The notes under the pieces: generated by a model
Told to the model about the DNA's origin: nothing
What the model saw: only the letters and a program-made list of their open reading frames with translations
Database searches by the model: none
Shown: one piece after another, positions 21,614-33,235 of the stretch
Layout: every line of letters starts with the position of its first letter
How positions within the stretch are numbered: position 1 is the stretch's first letter
Assembly: GCA_000507305.1 (NCBI GenBank)
Contig: DF239751.1
Span: 1-64,000 of the forward strand
DNA length: 64,000 nt
Direction: 5' to 3'
From: Breviolum minutum Mf 1.05b.01
Lineage: Eukaryota; Sar; Dinophyceae; Suessiales; Symbiodiniaceae
Made by a program: the position numbers and the translations under genes

Positions 21614-24207
21614 GTCCTATTTTTCTCAAGGACAGTCACTGGCAATACAAATGCCCCTTTCGAAAGGCATGGGTTGATGTCAGCAACGAGGAGGACCGCC
21701 AACTCAAAGAAGCTTATTCATGTTTGCCCAAAGGCACATCAGTTTGGGCCGGTGGCTGGTTTGAGGGTTGTTTGGAGTGTTTGATGGTAAATCTTTGACC
21801 GCCTAGCCATGAAAAGGAAAAGGTCTTGGGCGTCCTTAACCCTTAGACTATCCTAGAGAAACTGATGGGCAAGCTGCTTGCCACAGGCATTGCTTCATCT
21901 GTGGGCGACACGTTCACCCAACAACTGAATAATGATAACTTGACAGAGGGGCCCAGGCTGTCCTTTGAAGTGCCATGTTCTGCAGGTGGCTCTCCAGTGG
22001 CACTTTGCAACGTTGGCACCGTGAAGTTCTCCACAGACTTCCGGAGCATGATTCGAACAAATGTGGCGAGTAGACTGCCACACTTTGCTTCCTTTTTTTT
22101 CAAGCAGGGAAATTGTCCTCATTTGTTTCCAACGAAAAATTTTTAGCCAAATTTTCACAAGAGTTTGTTTTGTTCCATCACGTTTGCATTGCATGTTTGG
22201 TTTCGAGTTGCCGGACTCAGGCAAACGTTGCATGGAGGTTCGCTTGCGTGACGGGCAACTGCCTTTCGAATTGGATGGCACACCTCCCACACCGGCCGCA
22301 GATGTTCGGGGTCACCTGGCAAACTCACATTTTTGATGGTGCACTTATCCCTATGTCATTCCAGAGCAATGTGTAACTGTTTGCATATATGCATTGAATA
22401 TAATATCATTATAGTAACATGCTACAATATGTATGAACATATGATATCAGATTAATTCTAATATCGTACAGCGTGATATTGTATAATCATGTATAATCTT
22501 ACGTATAGGATGATATAGAACCTATATACTATATAGGATGTGCATGGCAGATTGGAATGAACCACTGTGATGTATATTATTTATTTATCTATTATTTTCA
22601 TATTTGTATTTGTTGTTGTTGTTGTTGTTGTTTCCTGCAACCTTCCAATAAGCATAGGAATTATCAATCAGACATCCATGCATCATCCTTCACTGATGCA
22701 TCGGTTTTGTAGCACTTTCGTAGAGACGCTCACACCAGTGACATTATAGAAACAATGTTGGGAAAACAAACTCACCCACTCCATTTCACAGGTGTGTATT
22801 TTGGGCTAGCAAGAAGTTATGTGTGCCATTTATGATTGTTTTGTTTCTTAAGTGTTTTTGAGTTGTACAAAACGCAGCTCAATCGATCACCTTTTGGCTT
22901 GGTTTGGTTTACCAAGCCACCTTGTCCACCATGGACAGCCATAGGTATTGCCCCATGCGACCTGGAAGTAAATGGTAAGAAGGTGCCTCACTCGGCTCCT
23001 TGGATGAAATCTGACCCTGTTTGACCATGAAACTGAGGAACATATTTCGTTGTTGATGTGTAACAGTGTACAATATCGGAAACATCATGGCCCCTATGAT
23101 GAATATGATTGCTAGTCTAGTGGAATCTCTTGGTTTATGAAAGGTTTGATCACTTTGAAAAATGGGGCTTCGCCCAGGTGCGAAAGGCTTGGGGTCAAGG
23201 GATCGAGGATGGCATCACACTGAGTGGTGAGTTTGAATTCATTTTGGAAGCACCTTGGCCCAATAACTTCCAAGCATGAGGACATTTGCCGTTTCCATAC
23301 ATTGGTAAGTACATGTAAGGAGGCAAGCCATATTGCACTTGCAGGTGCTCTTATTTGTTTGGGGTCTCCACACAAAATGGGGAACTGCTGGATGGTGTTT
23401 CCCCTTTTTGATTCACCATTGACTACTTGGAGATGTTGCCATATTTTTGCGGGATTATGCGTATGAACAATGCTAAAGATCCCACAACTCAAACTGTGAC
23501 TAAGGCATCTGAGAAAGAGAGCTTCGGCGAGATGCTTTCGTGGAATATGCTGGCTGCAGGGATCATGCCTCATACACTGGATAATCGATGTTTGAGGTGG
23601 GACTCGGGAGGGTACTTGGTAAACAACTTTTTCAATAGAAAGCTCGTCTAACTGGATCATGTTGCAAGGTCTGCAAGTTGCTTGAAAATGGTAATTGAAT
23701 GCCCCCCACGACTCCAGGTTATGTTCCTTTGATTTTTTACCATATCTGTTTGCCACTGTGAGGTTTACCAGCGATCAAGGGGAGGAGGCTATGGGCAGCA
23801 AGAAGGACATTGCGAAGATGCTGTCAAATCCACGATCCTATCCCATTCGAATTTCCTATAAGCCTCATCCAGCTTTCAAATTTATGCCTCGAGAGCATGT
23901 GCCCTCAATTGAAGTTGGTCGGACAATGCTGAAATTTACGAAAGAAGCGGTGGCTGAGTTGGATGGGAAGCTGGACAATGTGAAGCACAAACATCAACGT
24001 CGTACCTTCGAAAGGTACCTTCTGTATTTGGAGGATCATTATCGTCAAACGGGTGACGATTTAAGTGATGCCTTGGATATGGAAACATGCGTGAAGACAT
24101 ATCCAGAGACAGCCTTTGCGTTTCTTTTGATCAACAAGACAGGACCTGGTCTTCCGAAGATTCTCCGGGGCGAAATTGATGTGCTCGAGTATTTGTTCGG
24201 TGGTTAG
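21607..24207 (+). CDS. WWE-domain-like protein with uncharacterised C-terminal region
   Basis: The first exon (ATG 21607 or acceptor at 21629-21630) reads SHWQYKCPFRKAWVDVSNEE, then DRQLKEAYSCLPKG. The second ends at 22069 (VKFSTDFRSMIRTNVA). The third starts at 22221 (KRCMEVRLRDG). Together they follow the WWE pattern: W.Y...W..., Gln/Leu then E.AY, then 'F..DF..M.R.N' and an R.VR-like end. WWE domains bind ADP-ribose-type ligands or mediate contacts in ubiquitin and ADP-ribose pathways; here that is inference. Later exons are 22884-23024 (CPPWTAIGIAPCDLEVNGKK), about 23140-23279 (DHFEKWGFAQVRKAWGQGIE; GEFEFILEAPWPNNF), about 23482-23640 and a terminal exon 23762-24207 of about 148 codons (SYPIRISYKPHPAFKF; ERYLLYLEDHYRQTGDDL). 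The 22069/22221 join is GT-AG and in frame; others were not settled. The 214-codon minus frame over this gene is a shadow. Confidence 0.6.
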
Positions 24208-26837
24208 TTATAGACCGAAGGAGTTGAGCCCCGCGAGCCGGGAAAAGTGGGGGACTGTTGAAGTGTGGTACTTTATTGGTTTACTATGTAATTCTTCCCA
24301 ATGTGGGTGTGTCTCAAGGTGACCACCCCTCAAGTATTCACAAGTACTATTTTCTAACAGCAAGCAATGTGATAATGGGATATTATGGGCCCCTACTTTC
24401 AGGTTGCTCAGATCCCAGGTCCATATTCTTAGCAACCAATGACACAGTGGCACTGATAGAAATATATCAAGGCCCACGTCCCTCGGAACGGAACTCATCG
24501 TAAGTCTATCCAGGAACCCGGTGGTGGTGACATAACTTTACAATGCAAGTGTTTGAATCATGTAAAATCATCATGCATTTACCCTCCCTAAAACATCCTA
24601 AAACTAACATACTACCAGCCATGATGATACACGTATTTCGAAGGAGCGACGATTCCCAAGGCCCGAGTCCGTTGGTTGGTGGCTTCTGGTCAAGTCACAG
24701 ATCCTTCTGCTGTTGGAGACCTCAGTAAGGGAGTGGAATGATCGTCCAAGAAACCATTCCAAGAGCTACTGGGAACACCTAGGAACATTTTTGAACTTTT
24801 TTTTTGAAACATGCATCAGGTTGATAGTGTGTATGTCAGTTGTGGTGAGTTGGGAGTAACTGGTTTATCACCATGATATGACATGCAAGTCTCTAGAATT
24901 CTATAGAAGTATGTATAGGACTTGTACATTCTATGGCGCAGTGTATAGGTGGATTAGACACCTCCGAGGGTTTAATGTCAGATCCATGGGAAACTGTTTC
25001 ATTTGAGATCTTGTTGCTCTCCTTCAGCCGCGCGGCCTGCGACGAGTTTCTTGGTTTTGTTTGGTGAACATGTTTGGTGGGCGTTATCAGCTGGGAGTGG
25101 CTATTGCGGGTGTAGGTGTTTCTGCTGGAGATGGTGAGGCAAAGCCAAACATCATGTATAAGACCAGGTGGTTTCAAAGGGGTTGAAACCACCTAGCGGC
25201 CTAACGTTGAAACCACCTAGCCTGCCTTTGATTTGGGGGAAAAGATGGGAAAAGCAGGTTCCTTGATGAAAAGCCACTATGAGGTTTTGACGTTTACTAT
25301 ACATATGTGAATACTAAGACAGAATATTCCAAACATTTTGCAACTAAAATCAGCACAGCATTGCGTGAAACACTGTCAACATACAATATATCACTATACA
25401 TGAATGTTTTTATTTTTGAATCATACTCGCACTGTACTAGTAGTCTTATCCTTTTAATTAGACAAGATAGACAAGTCTATACAATTCTGTTTTTCATCCC
25501 ATGAAAGCCATTGCTACTATATTCCGTCACGTGCTACTTGGTGGGTGGATTTCTTAGTTTGAAACCCCTACCACCAACCTAGACTCCCGATCAACCAACA
25601 GGTGGCATGCCATACTCAAAACCGAGGCTGCGACAACGCTTGCGCAGTTTGGATCGAGGTAAGGATGATCAACCATCATCACCATCATCCTGGTGGTGAT
25701 GGATGTAGTGGATGAGATCCTCATCAACTCGTATTTGGATAAGATTCAACTACCAACTCTTGGGCCAGGTTTGTCGGCAGCTGTGAAGGTCGCAGCCTTG
25801 AGACATTCCATACAAAGCCTGCAGTCAGTCAGCATGGCAAACCTGTAGGTAATTCGTATTATGAAGATGGGGATTAAATCACCAACTGGACCAAACTGGA
25901 TTCATCTGGATTCTAGATAAGCTTTGCAGCTACATATTCAAGGCCCGTGAAGTGAGCTAGCTTTGATGGCATACATATTTACATCGAACTCTATTCCAGG
26001 TGAGAACTTTCCACAGCTTTGCCCTGGATCTCTTCCGGAGCCAACGGGAGGCACAGAAATGCGTTTTTCTTATATATAATTTCTTGAGTGAAGTGAGATG
26101 TTGGGGTGAACTTTAGGGAGAAACAGAGTGAAGATTTGAAGATGGGGAGCCTTTGGCAGCTTGATATGATTGGGGAGCCTTTGGCAGCTAGATATCTTCT
26201 GTGATGTTTGGGAGCATCAATGATCTCCGTTCAATTTTGGACTGCCTCATTCCTGTTCGGGAGATGAATAGTGATGTATTCGTCCAGTTGTGCAGTGCTT
26301 TGTCAAGACCGTCTCCCGTTTGGCCGTTTAGCTTCGAAACCGAAGCAATATATAGAGGGTAACGCCTAAAAATTCGGGGCGATCGTTGTTTCGGAAGCTT
26401 GCCTGCATGCGGGTTCATTTAGTTTCATCAAAGATGTAGGAACTCTGGATGTTTGGTAGGGATGTGGTTGTAGATATGGCTTGTGAAAACTGTCCTATGA
26501 GCCTGCCTCCCTCATGTGCATCTTTGCTTCCAGTGAGTTGATCAGCCGTAAGAGGTTCATCCGATAACCTTATTCTGTGAACCTCCTCCCACACCCCTTT
26601 TTGTTGATGGAGGTCGAGTTATGAAAAAGGATTGATTAAATTGCTTCAAGGGAATAAGAGTAAAGCAATGTTGCTCCTGTCGCAAGTTGTTCAAAATCCA
26701 CTCAAGAAATCAATATTTACCAACTTTACCTCCACCTTTAGAAAGAAGTGCCAGATTTGAGTCCAGCGTTATTGCTGTTTACTCATGTTTACTCAAATAT
26801 CCATAATCCCAACTCAACCTTCTGTCCACCTTCCAAG
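24208..26837. other. sparse region with two exon candidates
   Basis: About 24645-24730 is open in a protein-like frame (PKARVRWLVASGQVTDPSAV). About 25698-25856 reads VVMDVVDEILINSYLDKIQL, PTLGPGLSAAVKVAALRHSI, then a stop, and is the better candidate. The rest is AT-rich with no supported gene; a near-duplicate phrase (TTGGGGAGCCTTTGGCAGCT) occurs twice around 26146-26190. Confidence 0.3.
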
Positions 26838-28335
26838 GCCCTGAACAAAAAACACATGGCTCTCTTTAGCGATGACGCTTACAACACGGAGTTGCAACCT
26901 GGCACTGGGGTTGGGAGCCCTACAATCCATGGGAACCCAATTGCCATGTTTTGACATGACAACCGACCCATAGGACCTTGGAGTTTTTCTGACCGAGGCT
27001 GGGACCCTCATTGGAAACTGGTTTGAGGACGGGAGATAGACTTGTTGACCTTCCTGTTTGATATAAATCAAGAAGAGATGTCTGGGCGATTGGCGGTTTT
27101 TGTTTTTTTGGTACATGAATTTGAATTTCATTCAAACATTCTACGAAAAGATGCGCAGCACAACATGCAGGAGCGTGTTCTACGCGATTCCTCCGGTGAG
27201 GGCAGAACGGTGCCACAGCGTTGGTATCTCAATGGGAAGTTCTTCACTCTACTTGTAGCATAGAATGCTTGGTGAGTCGGGATGGATTCTGAATGAATTT
27301 GTTGCAATAGAAAGGCATTCAAACCGGAGCAAAGAGAAAGCCAAGGAAAAGCATGCATATCATTTATATTGATATATCAAATACCCTTCATCATGCAATC
27401 ACTCATCACAATCCTTCAATTTCATTGCTATTGCTTGGAAGCAAAGTGCCTTAAATCACTTCGTTTTCTTCACTGCCTGGTGCCGCAGCACAGGTCACTT
27501 GCCGCGCTCGGGGTTGTTGAAAGATTGGACCAAAGTTCCGCCGCAGCCAAGGACAAATGCCTTGATGCCATGGCCTTCATGATGCATTCTTTCAACAATG
27601 ATGTGATGGAAGTAGCCTTGTATGGAAATGTGATGAAATGTGTGCGTACTGAGTAGATACTGTATATATATATATATATTATGTTTCATGATGTATTATA
27701 TATCCTTATCAGTATATGATTTAGTATGTATACAAAGAGAGAATATTTTGTGATACATAGAATAAATAATCAAAAAATATATAGTGTATGTACATTATTT
27801 ATTCGATACCGTCCTGGTATTGAGAAATGTGGTACAGAAATATATCAGCTTCGCTCGCAGGAAAGGCGATGACACCTTCGACCGCGTTTACGGGCCAAAG
27901 TCAGGGCTAGAGTGGGAGCCAGCCTCCAACGCCATTGGCAAGGTGCCTTCGAAATCTGTTGCAAAAGGTGGAAAACCATGGTGATGGCGTGGATTTATGA
28001 ACGCAAATTCATTCAATCACCTAGTATGAAATTGTATGAACATTCCATAATCAAAGCAAGCTCGTTTTGTTGAGAATTTTTTTGCCAGTATTTTCAATTT
28101 GAGAGGTTACATATCTCAAAAAAAGCAACGTTACTTTGGTCTCCTTTGGCCGCAGGTGGACAATTCTACTCCTAACATCATGATGGAGGGCCCATTGAAC
28201 GTAGCACTCAAAACCGCACATCATGAAGGGGCGGAGCTCGATGTGCAGTGTGAGGCTGGGTTTGGAAAACAACTCCATTGGTTGAGTTTGCTGTTGGATG
28301 ATTTCAGCCAATTTTTGAAGGATGAGTTGATATAA
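26838..28335 (+). CDS. exon cluster of one probable gene, unknown function
   Basis: Open segments in order: 26838-26954 (KKHMALFSDDAYNTELQPGT), about 27120-27230 (LRKDAQHNMQERVLRDSSGE), about 27492-27650 (AALGVVERLDQSSAAAKDKC; MAFMMHSFNNDVMEVALYGN), about 27835-27983 (ARRKGDDTFDRVYGPKSGLE) and 28156-28335 (NIMMEGPLNVALKTAHHEGA; WLSLLLDDFSQFLKDELI, stop). The last begins after CGCAG and ends at a stop, so it looks terminal. TA microsatellites (27664-27680, 28343-28361) flank it. No domain recognised. Confidence 0.4.
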
Positions 28336-29815
28336 AACTATTATATATATATAATATATATTTATATCAAAGCAATTTGATGAAGGTTGTGAATTGTATA
28401 TTTTAGTTATGATTATATATAAATATTTACATATAGATAAATCATTCATTCTGATATGATATGATCCACTAAAATTTGATTTGTTCCTCACTGCTCACCG
28501 TGAGAATATCGCAGACTGCTGTAGTTTAGAGCCGCTTGCAGAGTTGTGATTGCTTGCTGTTGATTCCCCTTCCATACAATTCCTGTCCTATCTACATCTC
28601 ATGACATCCAGGAGGGAATTGTTGAAGAGATCAACCATGCTTCTTGGTATTTCTTGGTGAATATTCAAGATATGGATTCTTCAGAGTGGAGGTTTTGCTG
28701 ACGACTTGGGTTTGCTGTTAAAGCTAAGGCCCGTTTCTTTGAGACCACCACTGGGGTAGGTCATCAGAAACCAGATTACACAGTGGCAAAGAAGGCTGGC
28801 CGAGCTTTTGGATTTTTCCACACGAACTGATGGAATGCTCCGAATTATCCGAAAGTCTCAGCAACCTCCCTCTCGAAATCAACATGTTGCCACTGTATGG
28901 TAAGTAGATGTAAGTAGCAGATACCAAGAGAGAAGTGAAACATCAGGATTTAATGGACGATTAAGCTTCTTTATGCTTCATTGCTCTTTGAAAATCCACT
29001 TTGAAGCATCGGCTTTGTCAAACTAGATCAAAACAGAAAGGTTGATCGTAGAATCATAGGCAACTACAGAAACATCAAAAACAGCGAAACATTGATGCCA
29101 GGCATCTCACACATCGATGCTTGGCATGTCTTGTTTGGCTGGAGACAAGTAACCCGCATCCGGGAAGCGATGGCTGTAGAATGCTGCGTACATATCAGAC
29201 ATTCCTTTCTGAGTACTGGTAACCTGCTTGTCACAGTTCCGGTCAGAGATGTTGGCATGAGTCGTGCAGTGGATCTGTCAAAAGAAAATTATATCAAATG
29301 CTATACATATACAGTAGTAGTTTTAGTTTTTTATTTGATTATTTGACATATTTTTTACAATCTTTTTTTTTCGTCAGGAAATGCTATGAACAAGAAATCC
29401 GATGTGGACCTGAACCTGATTTGATGCCGGCCCTTGAAAATGAAGGTCCGCAGCAGGAAGGTTTGTCTTGTCTTCAGCCTGTTGGAAACCTAGGCGGAGA
29501 AAATTAGCCATTACAACATATATTATAACATGAACGTGATCAAACATATGGAGACTATATAGTGACTAGTGAAGACTACCAGTAGATGAGTCCAAGCTGG
29601 TCCAAGCTTCAAACAAGAACGACACTGTTAAGTCATAGAACACGAATTGGGTTCAACCTGACATGGGAGGTCTGGAGGTTCCTTTCCACGCCCACTACTC
29701 ACGGGTGGATCAGATTACCAACACGAGGACAGAGTTGCGGAAGATGTGACTGTTGGAGGGTCAAAGTTTCCATGGAACTGCTTGGAGCCGATTGAACTTG
29801 GCTTGAACAACTCAG
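28336..29815. other. weak exon candidates only
   Basis: Segments at about 28610-28640 (EGIVEEINHASW), 28795-28900 (LAELLDFSTRTDGMLRIIRK) and 29640-29735 (GGLEVPFHAHYSRVDQITNT) are open and of fair composition, but their borders are unclear. They may belong to the gene that follows. Confidence 0.25.
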
Positions 29816-31697
29816 GATGTTTATGGCAGATAAGGAGTTCCGCGGCAATGTGACTGCCTCCGCTCCCACCGGCGTCTTGGTACGGTTTGATCATTTAACC
29901 ATAGGCAGCCGGATGATGCCATCCCAAAGACTCAATGCCTTTCTGCTATTCTCTGCTGATATCCCAGAGATGCTTGCATAATTGCATCTCCGATATATTC
30001 CAAACATTGTGTTCAACTAATGGACAATATTCCTTGAATTTCATCAACATATCATCAGTTTTCTATCATTTTTCCATCATTTCTTTGTGGTGCCATGGGT
30101 GGCGCACCCTGAAGCTAGATGGGTGGCACCCTGAGGTGTTGGACCTTTTCATCGTAACGCTGAGTTCTCCAAGGCGGCCCGCGATTGGAACCATGCTCGA
30201 AACAATATGGTTGTCCACATATCGATCTGTGTGAATTTTGTTACAATCCACATCCATTGATATCAATCATTGTTACTTTTTGTTTGGTGATGGTGTTTTA
30301 AGTTTTTTTAGAGGACACTTTGTTGAAAGATGTTGAAATCTTTTTGAAGACTCTTACAAGATTTGCATGCTGATGTGAGTCTGACATCATGGAGGGGTGC
30401 ATCCAAATCATCCAAAATCATCTTGGACAGGGGTGCGAAAAGTTCATCCTGGCCATTCACAAGGCCAGTGAGTGTTGGTAGACATACTTCGGTCTCATGA
30501 ATACAATTAGGTCTAATTAGGTAAGGGGATGGGATCTAGAGTCATAGACACTTTTTTTCAAGTCATTCTGGAGAAAACATTTTTTGCTCAATTACTTTGA
30601 CAGGAAAAATCATAGCGACTCCAATGTAATGTTTCAGAACAGGGATGATTGGGTCATGATCCAATGCTGAGGATGAGGGCTTGAACGCGATGTATGAAGG
30701 CTTGAAGGACTTGAATCCTATGAGGCTCGGGAGTAGAGCTCCAGATGAAATAGTACTGGTATGACAGTATTTTTGTGGAGAAAGCTGCGCACGTGTGAGA
30801 GAAACATGTCATTTCTCTCATGCCAGATTGTGGGATCCCAACTGCAACAATCCTGTTGGACCATACGCAGCAGGCAACTGGGTGGCGAACATCCTGCATC
30901 AGAGCATTTCGCTTTGATCCCATCCTTAGCAGCACTGAAGGGCACGATCCATCGGAAGGTTCAGGAGGCAGGATGATGCTTGTGGCTTCCTAGTGATATG
31001 CCATACTTTGACCGAATTGATGGCTGCAGATCTGCGGTCATTTATTTGAGAGCAGGCTGTTTGAAATGATTGATTGATATTATTGATATTTGATGATCAT
31101 ATTTCTCAGATTATAATTGATTTCTTTTCTCAATATCATGATGCTAGTCTCCTGATATGCAGCTCCGCCTTCAAAATGACGTTTGCTGCATGATCTCCTA
31201 GCAACCGATTCCATTCGATTCCCTTGAAGCCTTTGTCTATCTAGGGGGCCCTTGACCTTCCCATCGGTGCGTCATTGCAGGTTTGGGGTCCTTTGGGTTA
31301 TGTGAACTTGCGACAACGCCTCTGCGAGTTCTGTGACCATGAAGGCTTGGCCATTCACTTGGGATGCCCTGGGGCAGTGGATTCTGTGGATTCGTTGACA
31401 CCTTGAAAGGTTTTATCCGCAAGGCGGATGTGGTGGAAGTTCTTTGGGCAGCAACTTTTTGGTCATTGATGCAATAAAAGATGAAAGATGACATTTTGCT
31501 TATTGCACATCTCTGGTCTTTTGATGTTTTGGGTTTTTTTGTTGGGGGGGAGGCTTTTCGCGGAATGCCTCATGAGAAAGTACTTTCTTGCTGAGAGAAT
31601 CGGGGTGACACCCAGTATTCAGGCCCAACTCGTCATGACTTGTTCTGCATGTCCTGACTCACGTCCGGGTACTGTCACGAAGATTCGCATCCAGTAG
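29816..31697 (+). CDS. exon cluster of one probable gene, unknown function
   Basis: 29816-29981 follows CTCAG and reads MADKEFRGNVTASAPTGVLV, then RFDHLTIGSRMMPSQRLNAF. 30663-30758 reads AEDEGLNAMYEGLKDLNPMR and ends before a GT. 31281-31406 follows TTGCAG (GYVNLRQRLCEFCDHEGLAI). About 31408-31460 gives GFIRKADVVEVLWAA. The last, about 31560-31697, gives CLMRKYFLAERIGVTPSIQA and ends at TAG. Cys, His and Asp residues are frequent in the 31281 exon, but I see no defined zinc-binding motif. Confidence 0.4.
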
Positions 31698-31753
31698 TTG
31701 AGTTGCGCTGAGCCCCGGTTTGGTCTTTTATACTTTACTAGTCTTTACTACAT

Positions 31754-31854
31754 GGATGTTTCCGAAAATAATGGTACCCCCAAATCATCCATTTTAATAG
31801 GGTTTTCCATTATAAACCATCCATTTTGGGGTACCCATATTTTTGGAAACACCC
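31754..31854. mobile_element. 101-bp palindromic MITE-like element ('SENNGTPKS' repeat)
   Basis: The left arm starts GGATGTTTCCGAAAATAATG and continues GGTACCCCCAAA. The right arm, reverse complemented, reads GGGTGTTTCCAAAAATATGG then GTACCCCAAAA, so about 30 bp pair with a few mismatches. ACAT directly precedes the left arm and follows the right arm, a possible 4-bp target duplication. Translated on +, it reads SENNGTPKSSILIGFSIINH, then HPFWGTHIFGNTHI. From memory this string recurs in symbiodiniacean predicted proteins, which would make the element a lineage marker. Confidence 0.65.
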
Positions 31855-32017
31855 ACATATACCATACATATACAATAAGTTATGGTACATTTGAGTTCTT
31901 CCCTCTTACCACACTGGACGCACCGCCTGGCTCATCGTTGACATGCTACATCATGGAACATAGAACTTTACCGCTTGAATTTCGCCGCTGCTCCTCACAT
32001 TGCCATGCTTTGCCAAG

Positions 32018-33235
32018 GTGCTTCGTGAGCAGCTAGGTCTTCTAGAGGAGGAGGTTGGTAGCAAGCCACTGGACGTCACTTGGCTCATGAATAATGAAGT
32101 CACCTGATGTTTTTTCACTCGTATCAATGGAGCACCAAGGTTTGGCTATCGCAACTCACCACCATGAAGAAGGTGCATCGGACTGTGACATCTTGAATTC
32201 TTAGGGGTCGTGGGCCATGGGTCATCAAGGGAGCATGGAACCTTGAACTGCTAAAGCTCAAAGTTTTGCAGGATAGCCTAAGCCATCCTAAGCCTCCAAA
32301 TGCCGTAGATGCCCTTTATTGAAATCGTATATACCTTTCGAATTTCGGTACCGAAATCTCCATTTTCAAACCCGGCAGTTTCCTTAGTAGTGCTCCTTAC
32401 TCTTTAGTTAGACAATGTGTAAGGATATCTCTGATATATGTTTACTTTTAAATGATACTGCATGTATCTAATTATAGTTGTACTGTCGATAGACTGGAAC
32501 GTGCACTCGTGACATGGTCGCCATGTTGGCCCTGTTTCTACCACATGTTTTCCCCTGTTTTCCTACATGATGGACCATATGACCATATGTTCCTGAGTGC
32601 TCAACAACTGCGTGGACCAGGAGGAGCTAAAAGCATCCACCTTTATGAGTTCATTACGACCTTCCTTACCACAGAAGGTGGGACCATGTGGGAACCGGGA
32701 AAAGCCAATAGGCAATTGGCAACTCCAAAAGTAGTTTGAAATCCTTCACACCAGTGTCATAACATTGTGACCCTCCTAAATTCAGATGAATCATGTTGAG
32801 ATGTATTTCCACTCCAAAACTGGGGATAAGGGGCATTTCCTCCAACCTTTCCTCCAGGAGAAGCGGCGGGTTCTGACTGCCTTCAAATTGCTACAGGGTC
32901 CCAGTGGCAACGCTCGCCTTGGGGACTGGTTGCAGAGGTGAGGTGAAAAGTGAGATGGTCCTAAGGGGCTTCCCTGGTTGATTTTTGATGATTTTTGTTT
33001 TAAACTTTGTTTGATGTCTTGTGATGCTCTCTCTCTCTCTCTATGATTCTATGATGTTCTTTTTGTTTCGGATTCCACATTTTGAGACACCCACACGGAA
33101 CCAAAATTGGAACTTGTGTCTTTGTAAATTTATTCAAACTTTCTCCAACTTTCGCCAGAGTTGGCCCAAAACCTGCAGCGGGATTCACGGGACCTCACGA
33201 ATCCGGACCCAGAGATCACGTTGCGAAATGTGTAA
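32018..33235 (+). CDS. exon cluster, unknown function
   Basis: 32018-32107 follows CCAAG (VLREQLGLLEEEVGSKPLD). 32140-32194 gives VWLSQLTTMKKVHRTV. About 32233-32320 gives AWNLELLKLKVLQDSLSHPK. About 32610-32735 gives GGAKSIHLYEFITTFLTTEG. 32786-32941 follows TTCAG (NHVEMYFHSKTGDKGHFLQP; EKRRVLTAFKLLQGPSGNA). 33161-33235 follows CCAGAG (LAQNLQRDSRDLTNPDPEIT, stop). The last overlaps by a few bases the ATG I use for the next gene, so one of the two borders may be wrong. Confidence 0.4.

Noticed and set aside
23112..23756. 214-codon open frame on the minus strand
   Set aside because: It lies opposite several + exons of the WWE-like gene that have better composition and acceptors; taken as a shadow.
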